DNA of 64,000 nt from Planctomycetes bacterium ADurb.Bin069 (GCA_002070955.1 MWEK01000009.1:1-64000); one strand, 5' to 3'. Positions 42,497-52,032 are shown, counted from the first letter of the stretch. Notes: generated by a model not told the origin, from the sequence alone. Numbers and translations: made by a program.

Positions 42497-44098
42497 TCAC
42501 GCGAAGAGGCAGTAGCAGACGACCACGACGGCGATGAGCAGCGCCGCGATGACGCGCGGGTCGCCGAGGCCCGCCGGCGGCTTCTCGGTGATGACCGCAA
42601 GAGGGCTCTTCCAGCAGTAGCGCGCCACGCGCGCCTGATCGGGCGGCGGCGAGGCGAGGCTGACGCCGACGAAGATGGCGCTCGACGCGGCGAAAAGCAG
42701 GAAAGCCTGCAGCATGAAGGGGATGCCCAGCTTGTCGGTCACCAGCCGGAGTCCGAAGGCGGGGAAATCGAGCACGAAGACCGCCGCGCCCAGGACGAAG
42801 CCCGCCGCAAGGGTCGCGAGGGCGGCGCGGGCCGTGCCCCGCCGCCAGAAGATGCCCAGGACGAACACGGCGCTGATCGGCGGCGCCAGTACGGCGATCA
42901 TCTGGTTGATGCCCTTGAAGATCCCGCCGAAGCGCTCGCCCTGGGTCGACCAGGCCATGGCGCACAGCATGACGATGACGGCGGTGAGCTGGCCGATCCT
43001 GACGAGCGCCCGATCCGGCGTGCCGGGCCGCAGGCGCTTCACGATGTCGATGCTGACCAGCGTCGCCGTGGAGTTGAGGGCCCCGGCGACCGTGCTCATC
43101 AGCGCCGCCAAGAGCCCCGCGATGACGAGGCCCCGGAGGCCCGCCGGCAGCAGCTTCTGGATGAGCACGACCAGGGTCTGATCCGGATTCTCCAGGAGAA
43201 CGTCCTTGAAGAGCAGGTACCCGATGATGCCCGGGAACACCATGACGAAGACCGGCAGGATCTTGATGAACCCGGCGAAGAGCGGGCCGAGCTGCGCGTC
43301 GCGCTCGGAACGCGCCCCCAGGACGCGCTGGACGATGGTCTGGTCGGAGCACCAGTACCAGATGCCGATAACCGGATAGCCCAGGAGCATGATCCACCAG
43401 GCGAACTCCCCGTCCGTCCGGATCATGCTGACCTGCCCGGGACGGGCGGCCGCGCGCACGTCGGCCAGCGACTCGAACCCGGCATCCGCCAGGGCGGCGA
43501 TGCCGAAGGCGGTGACCGCCAGCGCCCCGGCGATCAGAAGCACCGCTTGGATCGCCTCGGTGACGACGACGGCCCGCAGGCCGCCCAGCGCGGTGTAAAG
43601 GATCGTCAGGACCGAGACGATGAGGATCGACCAGACGATGGGCAGGTCGACGAAGCTCTTGAACATGACGGCGCCCGCGTAGAGCGTGACGCCGATGTGA
43701 ATGAAAAGCGCCCCCACCACGGCCATGAACGCCAGGAACGTGCGCGCGCCGGGGCCGTAGCGGCCTTCCAGGTACTCCGGCAGGGTCGACACCCGGCTCC
43801 GGAAGTAAAAAGGCGCGAAGACCAGCCCGAGGACGATGAGGAGAAACGGCGCGAGCCACTCGAAGTTGCCGATCACCAGTCCGTCGGAGAAACCCGACGA
43901 GGCCAGCCCGATCAGGTGGACCGTGGAGATGTTGGTCGCGAAGAGCGCCAAGCCGATGGTGGGCCAGCCCAGGGCGCGGCCCGCGAGAAAATAGCGCGCG
44001 CTCGTCTCGGTTTGACGCCGGGACGCGAGCAGTCCCGTCGCGGTAATGCCGGCGAGGTACGCCGCAACGATTGCTCCGTCGAGCCAGTCGAGGTGCAC
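42497..44098 (-). CDS. SSS family sodium:solute symporter (SGLT-like)
   Basis: A 533-residue symporter with about 13-14 membrane helices. It starts at GTG 44098 behind AAGGAGCCCC. Family signatures are RYFLAGRALGWPTIGLALFATNIST, FRSRVSTLPEYLEGRYG and the later LAALMSTVAGALNSTATL, the last matching the SSF sodium-site region. The internal WYWCSDQTIVQRVLGAR is typical of sodium/sugar (SGLT-like) rather than proline or pantothenate members. It should import a monosaccharide or oligosaccharide driven by Na+. It starts 18 bases after the sugar-binding lipoprotein gene and is probably co-transcribed with it from 45126-45154. Confidence 0.9.
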   Translation of the reverse strand: MHLDWLDGAIVAAYLAGITATGLLASRRQTETSARYFLAGRALGWPTIGLALFATNISTVHLIGLASSGFSDGLVIGNFEWLAPFLLIVLGLVFAPFYFRSRVSTLPEYLEGRYGPGARTFLAFMAVVGALFIHIGVTLYAGAVMFKSFVDLPIVWSILIVSVLTILYTALGGLRAVVVTEAIQAVLLIAGALAVTAFGIAALADAGFESLADVRAAARPGQVSMIRTDGEFAWWIMLLGYPVIGIWYWCSDQTIVQRVLGARSERDAQLGPLFAGFIKILPVFVMVFPGIIGYLLFKDVLLENPDQTLVVLIQKLLPAGLRGLVIAGLLAALMSTVAGALNSTATLVSIDIVKRLRPGTPDRALVRIGQLTAVIVMLCAMAWSTQGERFGGIFKGINQMIAVLAPPISAVFVLGIFWRRGTARAALATLAAGFVLGAAVFVLDFPAFGLRLVTDKLGIPFMLQAFLLFAASSAIFVGVSLASPPPDQARVARYCWKSPLAVITEKPPAGLGDPRVIAALLIAVVVVCYCLFA

Positions 44099-44116
44099 GG
44101 GGCTCCTTTCGGGCGG

Positions 44117-45079
44117 TTATCTGTACTTGCGCGCCGTGAGGTCGAGGACCCGCGCGGCGGACACCGCGTCGATGACCGCCGCTCCGGCGTCGATGCTCGG
44201 CGGCATGATGCCGTATCTGAGATAGTGCACAAGCCCGACGACGGGGTAGAAACCTTGGACGTAAGGCTGCTGGTCGATGGTGCAGCGAATGTGGCCCGCG
44301 CCGATGAGCCTCAGGGTCTCGGGCGACAGATCGAACCCCGCCGCCCAGCAGCCCGGGCCCGCCAAGCCGCTTTCGATCGCGAGGCCCGCCGCCTCGGTGT
44401 CCGCCTGCCCCGTCCCCAGGATCACCCGAATCTCGGGGTCCTTGCGGAGCGCCTCGCCGATGCGCGCGGCGCCTTCCCGCGCCGCGTTCCCCGTCACCAG
44501 CACCGTCGGGACGACCTGCTTCTCCCGCAGGGCGTCCCTCAGGCCGCGCAACCGATCGTCGAGGGCGGAAACGCCCTCGTCGTGAAGCGTGAAGAGAACG
44601 TGCGCCCCCTCCGCCACGTGGGGCGCCACATGGGCCCCGAGGGTCCGCCCCGCGTCGTAGAGCCGTTGGTTGACGGCGGCCAAGCGCGCGTTGGGCGTCG
44701 CATGATCGTCGACGTTGAAGGCGACGACGGGGACCCCGGCGGCGACGGCCTCCTCCACGACGGAGTCGAAGGCGACCGGGTCGATGATGTTGAGCGCGAT
44801 GCCGTCGCAGCCCTCCGCGACGGCCTTGCGCACCAGCGCGGCCTGCGCGGCGGCGTCCACGCCCGGCGTCCCCGTGAACTCGCACGCCACGCCCAGCATG
44901 GCGGCGGCGTCGCGCATGCCCTGCTTGACGGGGTCGAAGAAGACGGCATCGACGGCGCAGCTTATAAAGACGATCCGAAGCGGTTTCGCGTCGGGGACCG
45001 GCGGCCGCGCCGGTCCCCGCGCGGCGCACCCGCACCAGGGAAGCAATAAAAACGGGATGAGCAGGCGGCGGTTCGGCAT
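44117..45079 (-). CDS. periplasmic sugar-binding protein (RbsB type)
   Basis: A 320-residue periplasmic-binding-protein-like I domain. The start at ATG 45079 has GGGAG upstream. The N-terminus is a short export signal ending in cysteines (LLPWCGCAA, Cys 16/18), perhaps a lipoprotein but with a poor lipobox. The core has the RbsB pattern: FDPVKQGMRDAAAMLG, GCDGIALNIIDP, GVPVVAFNVDD and ILGTGQADTEA. It should bind a sugar between two lobes. No ABC permease or ATPase lies nearby; instead an SSS symporter follows 18 bases later. It may deliver ligand to a distant ABC system or act as a sensor. Confidence 0.85.
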   Translation of the reverse strand: MPNRRLLIPFLLLPWCGCAARGPARPPVPDAKPLRIVFISCAVDAVFFDPVKQGMRDAAAMLGVACEFTGTPGVDAAAQAALVRKAVAEGCDGIALNIIDPVAFDSVVEEAVAAGVPVVAFNVDDHATPNARLAAVNQRLYDAGRTLGAHVAPHVAEGAHVLFTLHDEGVSALDDRLRGLRDALREKQVVPTVLVTGNAAREGAARIGEALRKDPEIRVILGTGQADTEAAGLAIESGLAGPGCWAAGFDLSPETLRLIGAGHIRCTIDQQPYVQGFYPVVGLVHYLRYGIMPPSIDAGAAVIDAVSAARVLDLTARKYR

Positions 45080-45125
45080 GGCGAGAGCTCCCTGCGGCCG
45101 CGCGTTCGGCGCCGGCCGCCGGCAC

Positions 45126-45154
45126 ATTGTAGAGACGCCCCGGCGGCGCGGCAA
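45126..45154 (-). promoter_or_regulatory. sigma70-like promoter of the binding protein-symporter pair
   Basis: On the minus strand -35 TTGCCG (45154-45149), 17-base spacer, -10 TACAAT (45131-45126), 46 bases before the ATG at 45079. Confidence 0.55.
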
Positions 45155-45179
45155 GGCGGCCGGCCCGGCGCCCTCGCCC

Positions 45180-46631
45180 TCAGGGCTGCACTTCGACGCC
45201 GCGCACGAAGCCGTTCCGCTTGACGTCCTTCTCCGTCAAGAGCCGGCCGTCGATGGTGACATCCTGGAAGCGGACGTTCTCGACGGCGTGCTCGGCATCG
45301 AAGCCCACAAGCTCCACGAGGGGCGCCTCTCCGCGGGCCGCGATTCCCTTGAACTCGACCCTGCGGATGTGCCCGCGCCGGTCATCGCGGCTCCAGAACG
45401 CCTTGCCGATCCACAGCGAGATCAAGCGGCGCGTCTCCTCGATGCGCAGGTTCTCGAAGCGCACGTTCGAGATCACGGCGGCGTCCGAGTGGAACACGCG
45501 CAGCGTCCACTCGCGGCCCTTGTCGCGGATCACGTCGCAGTCCTCGAAGAGGACGTCGTCGACGTCCTCGCGGAGCTCGGCCCCGATGCTTAGGGCGTGG
45601 GCCACCTCGTTCCAGAGAACGCACCGGCGGGCCGCAACGCGGCGCACGGGCCCGCGGCCCTTGTCCGACTTGACCACGATCAGGTCGTCGAGCGTCCGGA
45701 TGAAGCAGTCCTCCACCGCCACGTCGCGGCTGTTGCAGATGTCGATGCCGTCGGAGTTGGCGCGGTAGCCGAGGATCTTCACGTTGCGCACCGTGACGCG
45801 GTCCGACTCGCGGATGGGAATCGTCCATGTGCTCGCGTCCCGCACGATCACCCCTTCCAGGGCAATGTCCCGCCCCTTGACGAAGATGGGGTTGCGCGCG
45901 TGCGTCGGGCAGGCCGAGGAGTCGATAATGCCCCGGCCGCGAAGCACGATGTTCTTCCCGCGGAGCTCGATGGCGGGCGCGTAGTTCTTGAGCCCGCTGT
46001 ACGAGCTGATGCTGAAGGGCTCGTCCGGACGGACGACGCAGCGCACGATGGCGCCGCCGGCCACGTAGACCGTCTTTCCGTCTCCGACGACCAGGCGGCT
46101 CACCTCGTGAATGCCCGGTCCGAAATAGATGACGGCGGGGTCGTCGGGCTTGGGCGCGTCCCGCTCCAAGGGATCGGCGAAGATGTGCAGCGAGCCCACC
46201 CAATCGCCATCGATTTCCAGCGTGAGGTGCCGCGGCCGCTCAAGCGCCAGCGCCACCGCCGCCCCCGCGACCGAAGGGGCGATGCCGTAGGACGACGGCA
46301 GCACCTTGGCCGACGCCACCGGTTTCGGGCAGGTCACGACCACGCTCACGGGGCCGTCCATCTCAAAGGCGGCGAAGGCGGCCGTCTCGAAGAAATCCGC
46401 CGAGTTTTTCTTGTCATCCATGGCGGCCCAGCGCCGCGCCGGGTCGCGGGGCGCCACGCGGGCGATATACACGGGGCAGTCCCGCCCGTCCACCGCGACG
46501 CTGAAAGCCCGCGACAGATCCTCGCCCGCCGGCGCGGGGAAGATCCGCGCCGGGCCGGCGGCCCCGAGGGGCGCAACCGCGGCGAGGCACGCCAGCGCCG
46601 CGGCGGGAACGAAGGAACGGGCAACGCGCAT
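45180..46631 (-). CDS. GH28-like (polygalacturonase-type) right-handed beta-helix protein
   Basis: A 483-residue secreted beta-helix protein. I prefer ATG 46631 (GGAGGGAGG upstream) to the GTG two codons earlier. Signal peptide 1-25. An N-terminal beta domain (30-150) precedes the helix. The GH28-type active-site motifs are NSDGIDICNS (292-301) and LDDLIVVKSD (Asp 315-316), followed by AHALSIGAEL in place of the usual GHGxSIGS and by REWTLRVF instead of the RIK motif. The acid pair is kept but the later His/Lys motifs diverge, so the substrate may not be polygalacturonan. It lies 72 bases after the GH50-like gene and is probably in one operon with it. Confidence 0.82.
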   Translation of the reverse strand: MRVARSFVPAAALACLAAVAPLGAAGPARIFPAPAGEDLSRAFSVAVDGRDCPVYIARVAPRDPARRWAAMDDKKNSADFFETAAFAAFEMDGPVSVVVTCPKPVASAKVLPSSYGIAPSVAGAAVALALERPRHLTLEIDGDWVGSLHIFADPLERDAPKPDDPAVIYFGPGIHEVSRLVVGDGKTVYVAGGAIVRCVVRPDEPFSISSYSGLKNYAPAIELRGKNIVLRGRGIIDSSACPTHARNPIFVKGRDIALEGVIVRDASTWTIPIRESDRVTVRNVKILGYRANSDGIDICNSRDVAVEDCFIRTLDDLIVVKSDKGRGPVRRVAARRCVLWNEVAHALSIGAELREDVDDVLFEDCDVIRDKGREWTLRVFHSDAAVISNVRFENLRIEETRRLISLWIGKAFWSRDDRRGHIRRVEFKGIAARGEAPLVELVGFDAEHAVENVRFQDVTIDGRLLTEKDVKRNGFVRGVEVQP

Positions 46632-46703
46632 ACGCACCTCCCTCCGACTCCGGCCCCAAGGCGCGCGGGGCCGGCCGGAAAAGCAGCCGGCCGAATTCTC
46701 GGG

Positions 46704-48833
46704 TCAGGGCGCCTCGAGGCGCGTCTTGTACATCGAAGCGCCGATCTCGCGCACCGCCGCGATGGTTTCCGGATACGGGCGGTCGCAGATGTCGACCAGC
46801 CCGATTTGGTAATTTTCGCCGTCGCCGCGGCCGGTCGTCGCCTGGTCGCCGTACTGGAACCAATGGGTGCCCACGATGAAGCGGTTCTTGAGGGCGCCGG
46901 TGACATAGCTCCTATAGGCCGCCGCGCGCGCCTCCTGGCTCGCCGTGGGCCGCAGCCCCGTGTGAAACATGCCCCGGTCGAGGGCGCCGAAGTGAAACTC
47001 GCCGATGATGACGGGCTTGTCCAGGCCGGAGGGCAGCTTGAAATCCGCGACGCTGTTTTCGTAGAGGTTGTACCCGATGACATCGCAGTACCCGGCGGAG
47101 GCCCTTGCGCCGCGGTCGTTGACCCACGCGAAACGGCACCCGAGGTAGAGGTTGTTCGGGGCGATCCGTTTGACCTCGTCCCGGCACACGCGGAAATACT
47201 CCTCGCCGATGCGCGTGTAGAACGCGGCCAGGTCCGCGCGGGCCTTGTTCTCGTCAGGCGGCGTGCGGCTCGCGGCCAGCGCCTCCCACGATTCGTGCGC
47301 GACGCCCCACGCGGCGTTGAGCGCGGCGACGTTCCCGTACTTCGCCTTCAGGTCCTTCAGAAACTCTTGTTTGGCCGCCTGCTCCTCCGGCGACGCCAGG
47401 GCCGCCTTCGCCAGCGAGAGCTCGTCGCCCCACCCCAGCTCGTTGTCCACGAAGTAGCCGATGCACCACGGGTCGCCGGCGGTTCGGCCGGCCTCCCGTT
47501 CCATGGGCCGCGCGATGGCCTTCCGGAAGGACGGATCGAAGGGATCGGGGAACTTGCCCCAATAACCGGTGCTCCCCTCGATGGGTTTGGCGCCGCCGCT
47601 TGCGATCGACACGACGTACGGCGTCTTGCGCATGAGGTAGACCCGCGCGCTGGACCAGTTCGCAATGGTGTTCATCGCCCAGGATCGGAGGCGCCGGTGC
47701 GCGGCCTCGGCGCCCTTTTCCGCCCAGCCTTCCCCGTATTTCCGCAGGAGGTTCGCGCCGGTGAAGTTGAACGTGCGGAAGGAGCCCTTGTCCTTGTAGT
47801 AGCCGTGCGGCGCCCAAGAGCCCCGCCCGTAGAAGACCGCCAGCGGGTCGCCCTCGGCCGGCAGCCCGGCGAAGTAGAATTCGCGGTCGCTGATGGGCGT
47901 CATCCCTTCCCCCGGGCCGACGCAGTCCGACCCGTGCGACCAGAAGAGGCACCCTTCCGGATCGACGAGCCACCACTTGCCCGCGTGAAGGGCCGGGTAG
48001 AAAAAGCCCGTCGCCTTGAGCTTGGGGCCGCTCTTCCAGCCGCCGTACTGGTTCCAATCCCCGGGCCCCGGGTGCGCGGCCATGTCGGCCGCCTCCTCCT
48101 TGATCGCCGCGGCTAGATCCTTCTCGGAGCGCGTCTTGCCGGGCCAGTCCTTGTGCACGAACTGGCCGAACCGATCGATCATGGGGAAGAACTTCTCGGG
48201 CGGCAGGGAGAGCCAGGACTCGGGAGCGTGGGTGCCCTCGGCCGCGATCGGCCCGAGCTGGAACATCCGGTCGTCAGAGGGTCTGCTCACAAAGACGAGA
48301 ATCTGCGTCACCCGCGCGGCATCGAGGCCGTCGTCCTTGACGTACCCGCCGGGGTAGCCGCGCATGCCGAAAAGCTTCTCGGACAGCGCGGCGGGAAGCT
48401 GCCGGCGCAGGGGCACGCGCAACCGCCCGGATTGCCCGGGGTCGAGGCTCACATGGGCCGTGACGCAATTCTTGGAGCCGTCGCCGCCGGGAGAATCGAC
48501 GCGGCAGTAAACCTCCGTCGGCCGGGAACCGAGGTTCGCGACGCGGAAAGCGATTTCGGCGTAACCCGACAAGTCCCACGCCCCGCCGGGCGCCTTGAAG
48601 CTGACGCCCGGCCACTGCGCTCTGTGCCCGGTCGCGACGCGGAGAGCCCGCGCGAACTCGTCTCCGACCAACGCCACCGTCGCATCCTGACGGCCGACCG
48701 TTTCGAGGTCGAAGCGGCCCGCGAAGGAGACCAGCACTTTCCCGGCCGAGGCCGGCGCGCCCCAGGCCAGACAGGCCGGGGCCAGCGAAACCGCGACACA
48801 GGCGGCGCGGACGATACGTTCTCGCATACGCAT
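46704..48833 (-). CDS. GH50-like beta-agarase family glycosidase
   Basis: A 709-residue secreted enzyme. The ATG at 48833 follows GAGGTGAC; the frame above it is not used. Signal peptide 1-30. A beta-sandwich CBM-like region (about 32-210) precedes a (beta/alpha)8 barrel. CIGYFVDNELGWGDE carries the probable acid/base Glu 465, and PVIIGEFHFGALDRGMFH the probable nucleophile Glu 612. THWFQYGDQATTGR and GENYQIGLVD close the GH50 pattern. Known GH50 enzymes are exo- or endo-beta-agarases that release neoagaro-oligosaccharides; related planctomycete proteins are untested, so another galactan is possible. It heads the GH50-GH28 pair, with a candidate promoter at 48894-48922. Confidence 0.85.
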   Translation of the reverse strand: MRMRERIVRAACVAVSLAPACLAWGAPASAGKVLVSFAGRFDLETVGRQDATVALVGDEFARALRVATGHRAQWPGVSFKAPGGAWDLSGYAEIAFRVANLGSRPTEVYCRVDSPGGDGSKNCVTAHVSLDPGQSGRLRVPLRRQLPAALSEKLFGMRGYPGGYVKDDGLDAARVTQILVFVSRPSDDRMFQLGPIAAEGTHAPESWLSLPPEKFFPMIDRFGQFVHKDWPGKTRSEKDLAAAIKEEAADMAAHPGPGDWNQYGGWKSGPKLKATGFFYPALHAGKWWLVDPEGCLFWSHGSDCVGPGEGMTPISDREFYFAGLPAEGDPLAVFYGRGSWAPHGYYKDKGSFRTFNFTGANLLRKYGEGWAEKGAEAAHRRLRSWAMNTIANWSSARVYLMRKTPYVVSIASGGAKPIEGSTGYWGKFPDPFDPSFRKAIARPMEREAGRTAGDPWCIGYFVDNELGWGDELSLAKAALASPEEQAAKQEFLKDLKAKYGNVAALNAAWGVAHESWEALAASRTPPDENKARADLAAFYTRIGEEYFRVCRDEVKRIAPNNLYLGCRFAWVNDRGARASAGYCDVIGYNLYENSVADFKLPSGLDKPVIIGEFHFGALDRGMFHTGLRPTASQEARAAAYRSYVTGALKNRFIVGTHWFQYGDQATTGRGDGENYQIGLVDICDRPYPETIAAVREIGASMYKTRLEAP

Positions 48834-48893
48834 GGGTGTCACCTCTTTTTTCCCGCGCGCCCGACCGTGATAGGCGCGCACCCCGAAGGAGCC

Positions 48894-48922
48894 AGTCTAC
48901 TCGCGGTCAAGCAGTCTGTCCA
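48894..48922 (-). promoter_or_regulatory. candidate promoter of the GH50-like gene
   Basis: On the minus strand -35 TGGACA (48922-48917), 17-base spacer, -10 TAGACT (48899-48894), 60 bases ahead of the ATG at 48833. A TTGACC inside the spacer has no matching -10. Confidence 0.4.
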
Positions 48923-49112
48923 CACGCGGGGCCGTCGGACGCTGCGGGCTCCGGCCTAAATCCGGCAATTGACCGCGGCGGGGCGAGGGGCCGCCGGGGC
49001 GGGATAAGAAATCGCCATCGTTCCGCGGCGTTCGGCGACGGATTGCATGCATCGTCGCCGCCCTTCAATCAGCCGCGGATCTCCGGCGCAGTCCCGCGGC
49101 GCGGCCGCGGGC

Positions 49113-50606
49113 TCACTTCTTTTCGGCGCGCGGCGCTCGCGCTTCTTCCAGGCGGCCGACCACCTTCGCCGCCCGCGCGGCGAGTTCCTCGCGCCGCGTG
49201 GCCGCGATCACCTTCGCCATCGCCGCCTGGACCGCGTCGGGCGCGGCGTCGACCGCCGCGCGAGCCAGGCGTTCGCCGATGGCGACCGCCGCCTCGCAGG
49301 CATCCTCGCGCAGACTCGGCGCTTCCGCGCAGGCCTCAAGAAGCGCGAAGGCCCCGGCGTCGCCGGCCGCCCCCAGCGCGGCGATCACGGGCCGCTTCTC
49401 TTCGTCGCTCTGCGCGGCGGCAAGCGCGTCCCGCGCGAGAGCCCGCCCGCTCGAGAAGTCGACCCGCCGCACCAACGCGGCAATCGCGCCGAAGGCGCGG
49501 AGCGCATCGCGATCGTCGCCCGCGTCCTTGGCCAGCGCGAGCAGCGCCGGCCCGGCTTCCGCGCCGCGCCATTCCCCCAACACGCGGAAAGCATCGGCGC
49601 GAAGGCGCGCATCGGCATCGCGGGCGCGCGCCGCGACGACCGCGAGGGCTCTCGGTCCGCCGCGGTCCCGCAACGCCGTCAAGGCGGCGATGCGCGCCGC
49701 GTCCGCGCCGCTCGCCGCCGCGGCCTCGACGGCTCCCTGCGCGCTCGGTTCGTCGCGGCGGGCCAGGACGGGAATCAGCAGCGCCTGCAGCGCCGGCCGC
49801 AGCCGGCCCAGTTCCGCGGCCAAGGCCCGCGTCACCTCCGGCTCCTGCAATTCGCGGTAAAGGAGGCCGAGGACGGCGCCGCGCGCAATGCCATCGCCTG
49901 ACTCCAGCGCCTCGATCAAGAGCGGCAGGCCCGCGGGCCCGCGGACGGCGATCGCCCCGCATGTGGCGGCGGCCCGAATGGGCGCGGGCACGTCCGCCCG
50001 GCGGGCTGCGTCGTACAGTTCCCGCGCTGCATCGCGCGCCCCTTCCGCCGCCCGGCGCTCGGCGGCCAGGACGCACCCTTCGGCCGCGGCCGGCCGCAGC
50101 GCCTCGGGCCCCGAGGCGAGCGCGCGCACGAGGGCCTCGCCCGCTTCCGTCGTGGCGATGCGGCCCAGGGCGCACAGGGCTTCGCGCGCCGCGCCCGAGG
50201 CGGGATCGCCCGCCATGGCGCGCAGCGCGCCGACAGCCGGCGCATCCCTCCGCGCGCCGATGGAGTTGACGGCGCCCGCCAGAAGCTTGCCCTCCAGCCG
50301 GCCCAGCGCCTCCCGGAGCGCGGCGCCGGCCGCCGGATCGGCGATCTTCTCGAGAGCGTCGCGCGCGTAGGCGGCAAGCCGCTCGTCGGCCAGAAGCGCC
50401 GCCAGCGCCGGCACGGCTTCCTTGGCGCCGCGGGCGCCGAGCCATCGGCAGGCCTGCGCCTTCTCGAAGACCGCCGCGTCGGAAGCGAGCACCGCTAGGA
50501 GCGCGGGCGTCTCCGGCGCCTTCCCCCCAACCTCGGCGGCGGCGCCGGGACGCGGGAGCGCGCACCATGCCGCCGCCATAACCGCGAGCGTGTATCGCGC
50601 GATCAC
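49113..50606 (-). CDS. secreted HEAT-repeat protein
   Basis: A 497-residue, extremely Ala- and Arg-rich protein made almost entirely of HEAT/PBS-lyase-type helical repeats of about 30 residues (for example AVPALAALLADERLAAYARDAL, AVGALRAMAGDP, and LLALAKDAGDDRDALRAFG). The chosen start is GTG 50606, giving a signal peptide (VIARYTLAVMAAAWCALPRPGAAA); ATG 50579 is the alternative. It is likely a protein-interaction scaffold outside the cytoplasm. It starts 40 bases after the upstream Gfo/Idh/MocA gene and may be its operon partner. No enzyme motif is visible. Confidence 0.75.
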   Translation of the reverse strand: MIARYTLAVMAAAWCALPRPGAAAEVGGKAPETPALLAVLASDAAVFEKAQACRWLGARGAKEAVPALAALLADERLAAYARDALEKIADPAAGAALREALGRLEGKLLAGAVNSIGARRDAPAVGALRAMAGDPASGAAREALCALGRIATTEAGEALVRALASGPEALRPAAAEGCVLAAERRAAEGARDAARELYDAARRADVPAPIRAAATCGAIAVRGPAGLPLLIEALESGDGIARGAVLGLLYRELQEPEVTRALAAELGRLRPALQALLIPVLARRDEPSAQGAVEAAAASGADAARIAALTALRDRGGPRALAVVAARARDADARLRADAFRVLGEWRGAEAGPALLALAKDAGDDRDALRAFGAIAALVRRVDFSSGRALARDALAAAQSDEEKRPVIAALGAAGDAGAFALLEACAEAPSLREDACEAAVAIGERLARAAVDAAPDAVQAAMAKVIAATRREELAARAAKVVGRLEEARAPRAEKK

Positions 50607-50646
50607 CGTGCCCGCCTTTCCGCGGCGCGCCCCAGGCCGCCGCTTC

Positions 50647-51960
50647 TCAGATGTGCCATGGCTCCCGCATCGCGCGGCGGCGCATGCGGTTGGCCTCGTC
50701 GTCCCCGACAAACTCCTCCTTGACCGGATCGAAGACGAGTTTGCGGCCCAGCTCCCACGCGAGCGCGGCCGCGAAGCTCGCGATATGCGACCGGCGCATG
50801 ACCCGCGGGTTGCAGGCCGTCACGCCCCGCGACTTGACGCAATCGAAGAAGTCGCGGGCATGCTCGGCGGCGCTCGTCCCCGGCGCGGCGAAAACCTTCC
50901 CGCGGGTTTTCGCCAGGCTTTCGGAGAGCACGATGGGCCCGTTGTCGCCTGTCTCCACCCAGCCCTCGTCGCCCTCGAACCTGACCGGGCAGGTGCCCGT
51001 CGCGGTGCGGTACTGCGGCGCGCGGTCGCCGAAAGGCGTCGCCAGGAAATCGCAGAGGAGCGTGACGCCGTTGGCATACCGCGCCGTGATCCCCGCGGGC
51101 CCCGCCTCGAACTCAAGCGGCGTCGTGTGGTCGGCGTCGTTGGCCCACTGGCACAGGTCGAGGGTGTGGGCGCCCCAGTCCAGGAAGTTGGCGCCGGCCT
51201 CGAAATCGTAATGCCCCCGCCACCCGCCGCCGACATAGGCGCTGTTGTAGGGCCGCCACGGGCAGGGCCCCAGCCACCGATCCCAGTCGCACTCCTCGAG
51301 GGGAGGCTCGGGCTCCGGAGCCAGCCAGTCGAAGCGCCGCGCCGGGAAATAAACCGACGCGTGCAGAGTTCTGAGCCGTCCCAGCGCGCCGCTCCGCGCC
51401 AACTGGACGGCGTACTGGAAGTTGCGCTGGCTGCGCCGTTGGGTCCCCGCCTGGAACACGCGGCCCATGCGCTCCATGGCGTCGGCGAGATCCTGCACCT
51501 GGCCCATCGTGAGCCCGCAAGGCTTCTCGCTGTAGACGTCCTTGCCGGCCTTCGCCGCCAGAATCGAGGCGAGGGCGTGCCACCGGTCGCCCGTCGCGAC
51601 GAGCACCGCGTCGATATCCGGACGCGCCAGGACCTCGAACATGTCCCGGTAGGCGGCGCAGTCCCGGTTGCCGTTGCGCTCGTCGATCATCTGCTTGCCG
51701 CCCTCGCGCCGGGCGCGCTGCACATCGCAAGCCGCGACGAACTGCGCATCGCGCTCAAGCAGCATGCTTGACAGCACGTACCGGCCTCGCGGGCCGAGAC
51801 CGATCACGCCCAAGACGATGCGCTCGCTGGCCGCCGCGCCGCCGTCCCTTCCCAAGACGCGGGCCGGAACGAAACTCGGAACGAGCGCCGCGGCGCCCAA
51901 GGACCGCGCCAGAAACGCGCGGCGCGACACCGGCCCAGTCCGCGTTCGACTCCCTTTCAT
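50647..51960 (-). CDS. Tat-exported Gfo/Idh/MocA family oxidoreductase
   Basis: A 437-residue oxidoreductase starting at ATG 51960 behind GGGAG. Twin-arginine signal VSRRAFLARS (Arg 13-14) and hydrophobic core, with cleavage near GRDGG. Rossmann motif LGVIGLGPRG, then DVYSEKPCGLT (catalytic Lys) and GAHTLDLCQWAND in the substrate domain. The conserved YNSAYVGGGWRGHYDF loop is characteristic of the planctomycete/Lentisphaera subgroup. It is expected to oxidise or reduce a sugar in the periplasm with a tightly held NAD(P). It sits between the heparinase-like gene and the HEAT-repeat gene with its own promoter (51984-52013). Confidence 0.9.
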   Translation of the reverse strand: MKGSRTRTGPVSRRAFLARSLGAAALVPSFVPARVLGRDGGAAASERIVLGVIGLGPRGRYVLSSMLLERDAQFVAACDVQRARREGGKQMIDERNGNRDCAAYRDMFEVLARPDIDAVLVATGDRWHALASILAAKAGKDVYSEKPCGLTMGQVQDLADAMERMGRVFQAGTQRRSQRNFQYAVQLARSGALGRLRTLHASVYFPARRFDWLAPEPEPPLEECDWDRWLGPCPWRPYNSAYVGGGWRGHYDFEAGANFLDWGAHTLDLCQWANDADHTTPLEFEAGPAGITARYANGVTLLCDFLATPFGDRAPQYRTATGTCPVRFEGDEGWVETGDNGPIVLSESLAKTRGKVFAAPGTSAAEHARDFFDCVKSRGVTACNPRVMRRSHIASFAAALAWELGRKLVFDPVKEEFVGDDEANRMRRRAMREPWHI

Positions 51961-51983
51961 AGCTTTCGCTCCCGGACAAGGCC

Positions 51984-52013
51984 AGTATATGCGCCGCGGC
52001 AACTCGCCGTCAA
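51984..52013 (-). promoter_or_regulatory. sigma70-like promoter of the Gfo/Idh/MocA gene
   Basis: On the minus strand -35 TTGACG (52013-52008), 18-base spacer, -10 TATACT (51989-51984), 23 bases before the ATG at 51960. Confidence 0.6.
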
Positions 52014-52032
52014 CGCGCGCGCTCCCGCGGCT

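Noticed and set aside
42315..45125. 936-codon minus frame and 868-codon plus frame over the transporter genes
   Set aside because: Both are low-complexity Arg/Pro/Gly shadows of the SSS symporter and binding-protein genes.
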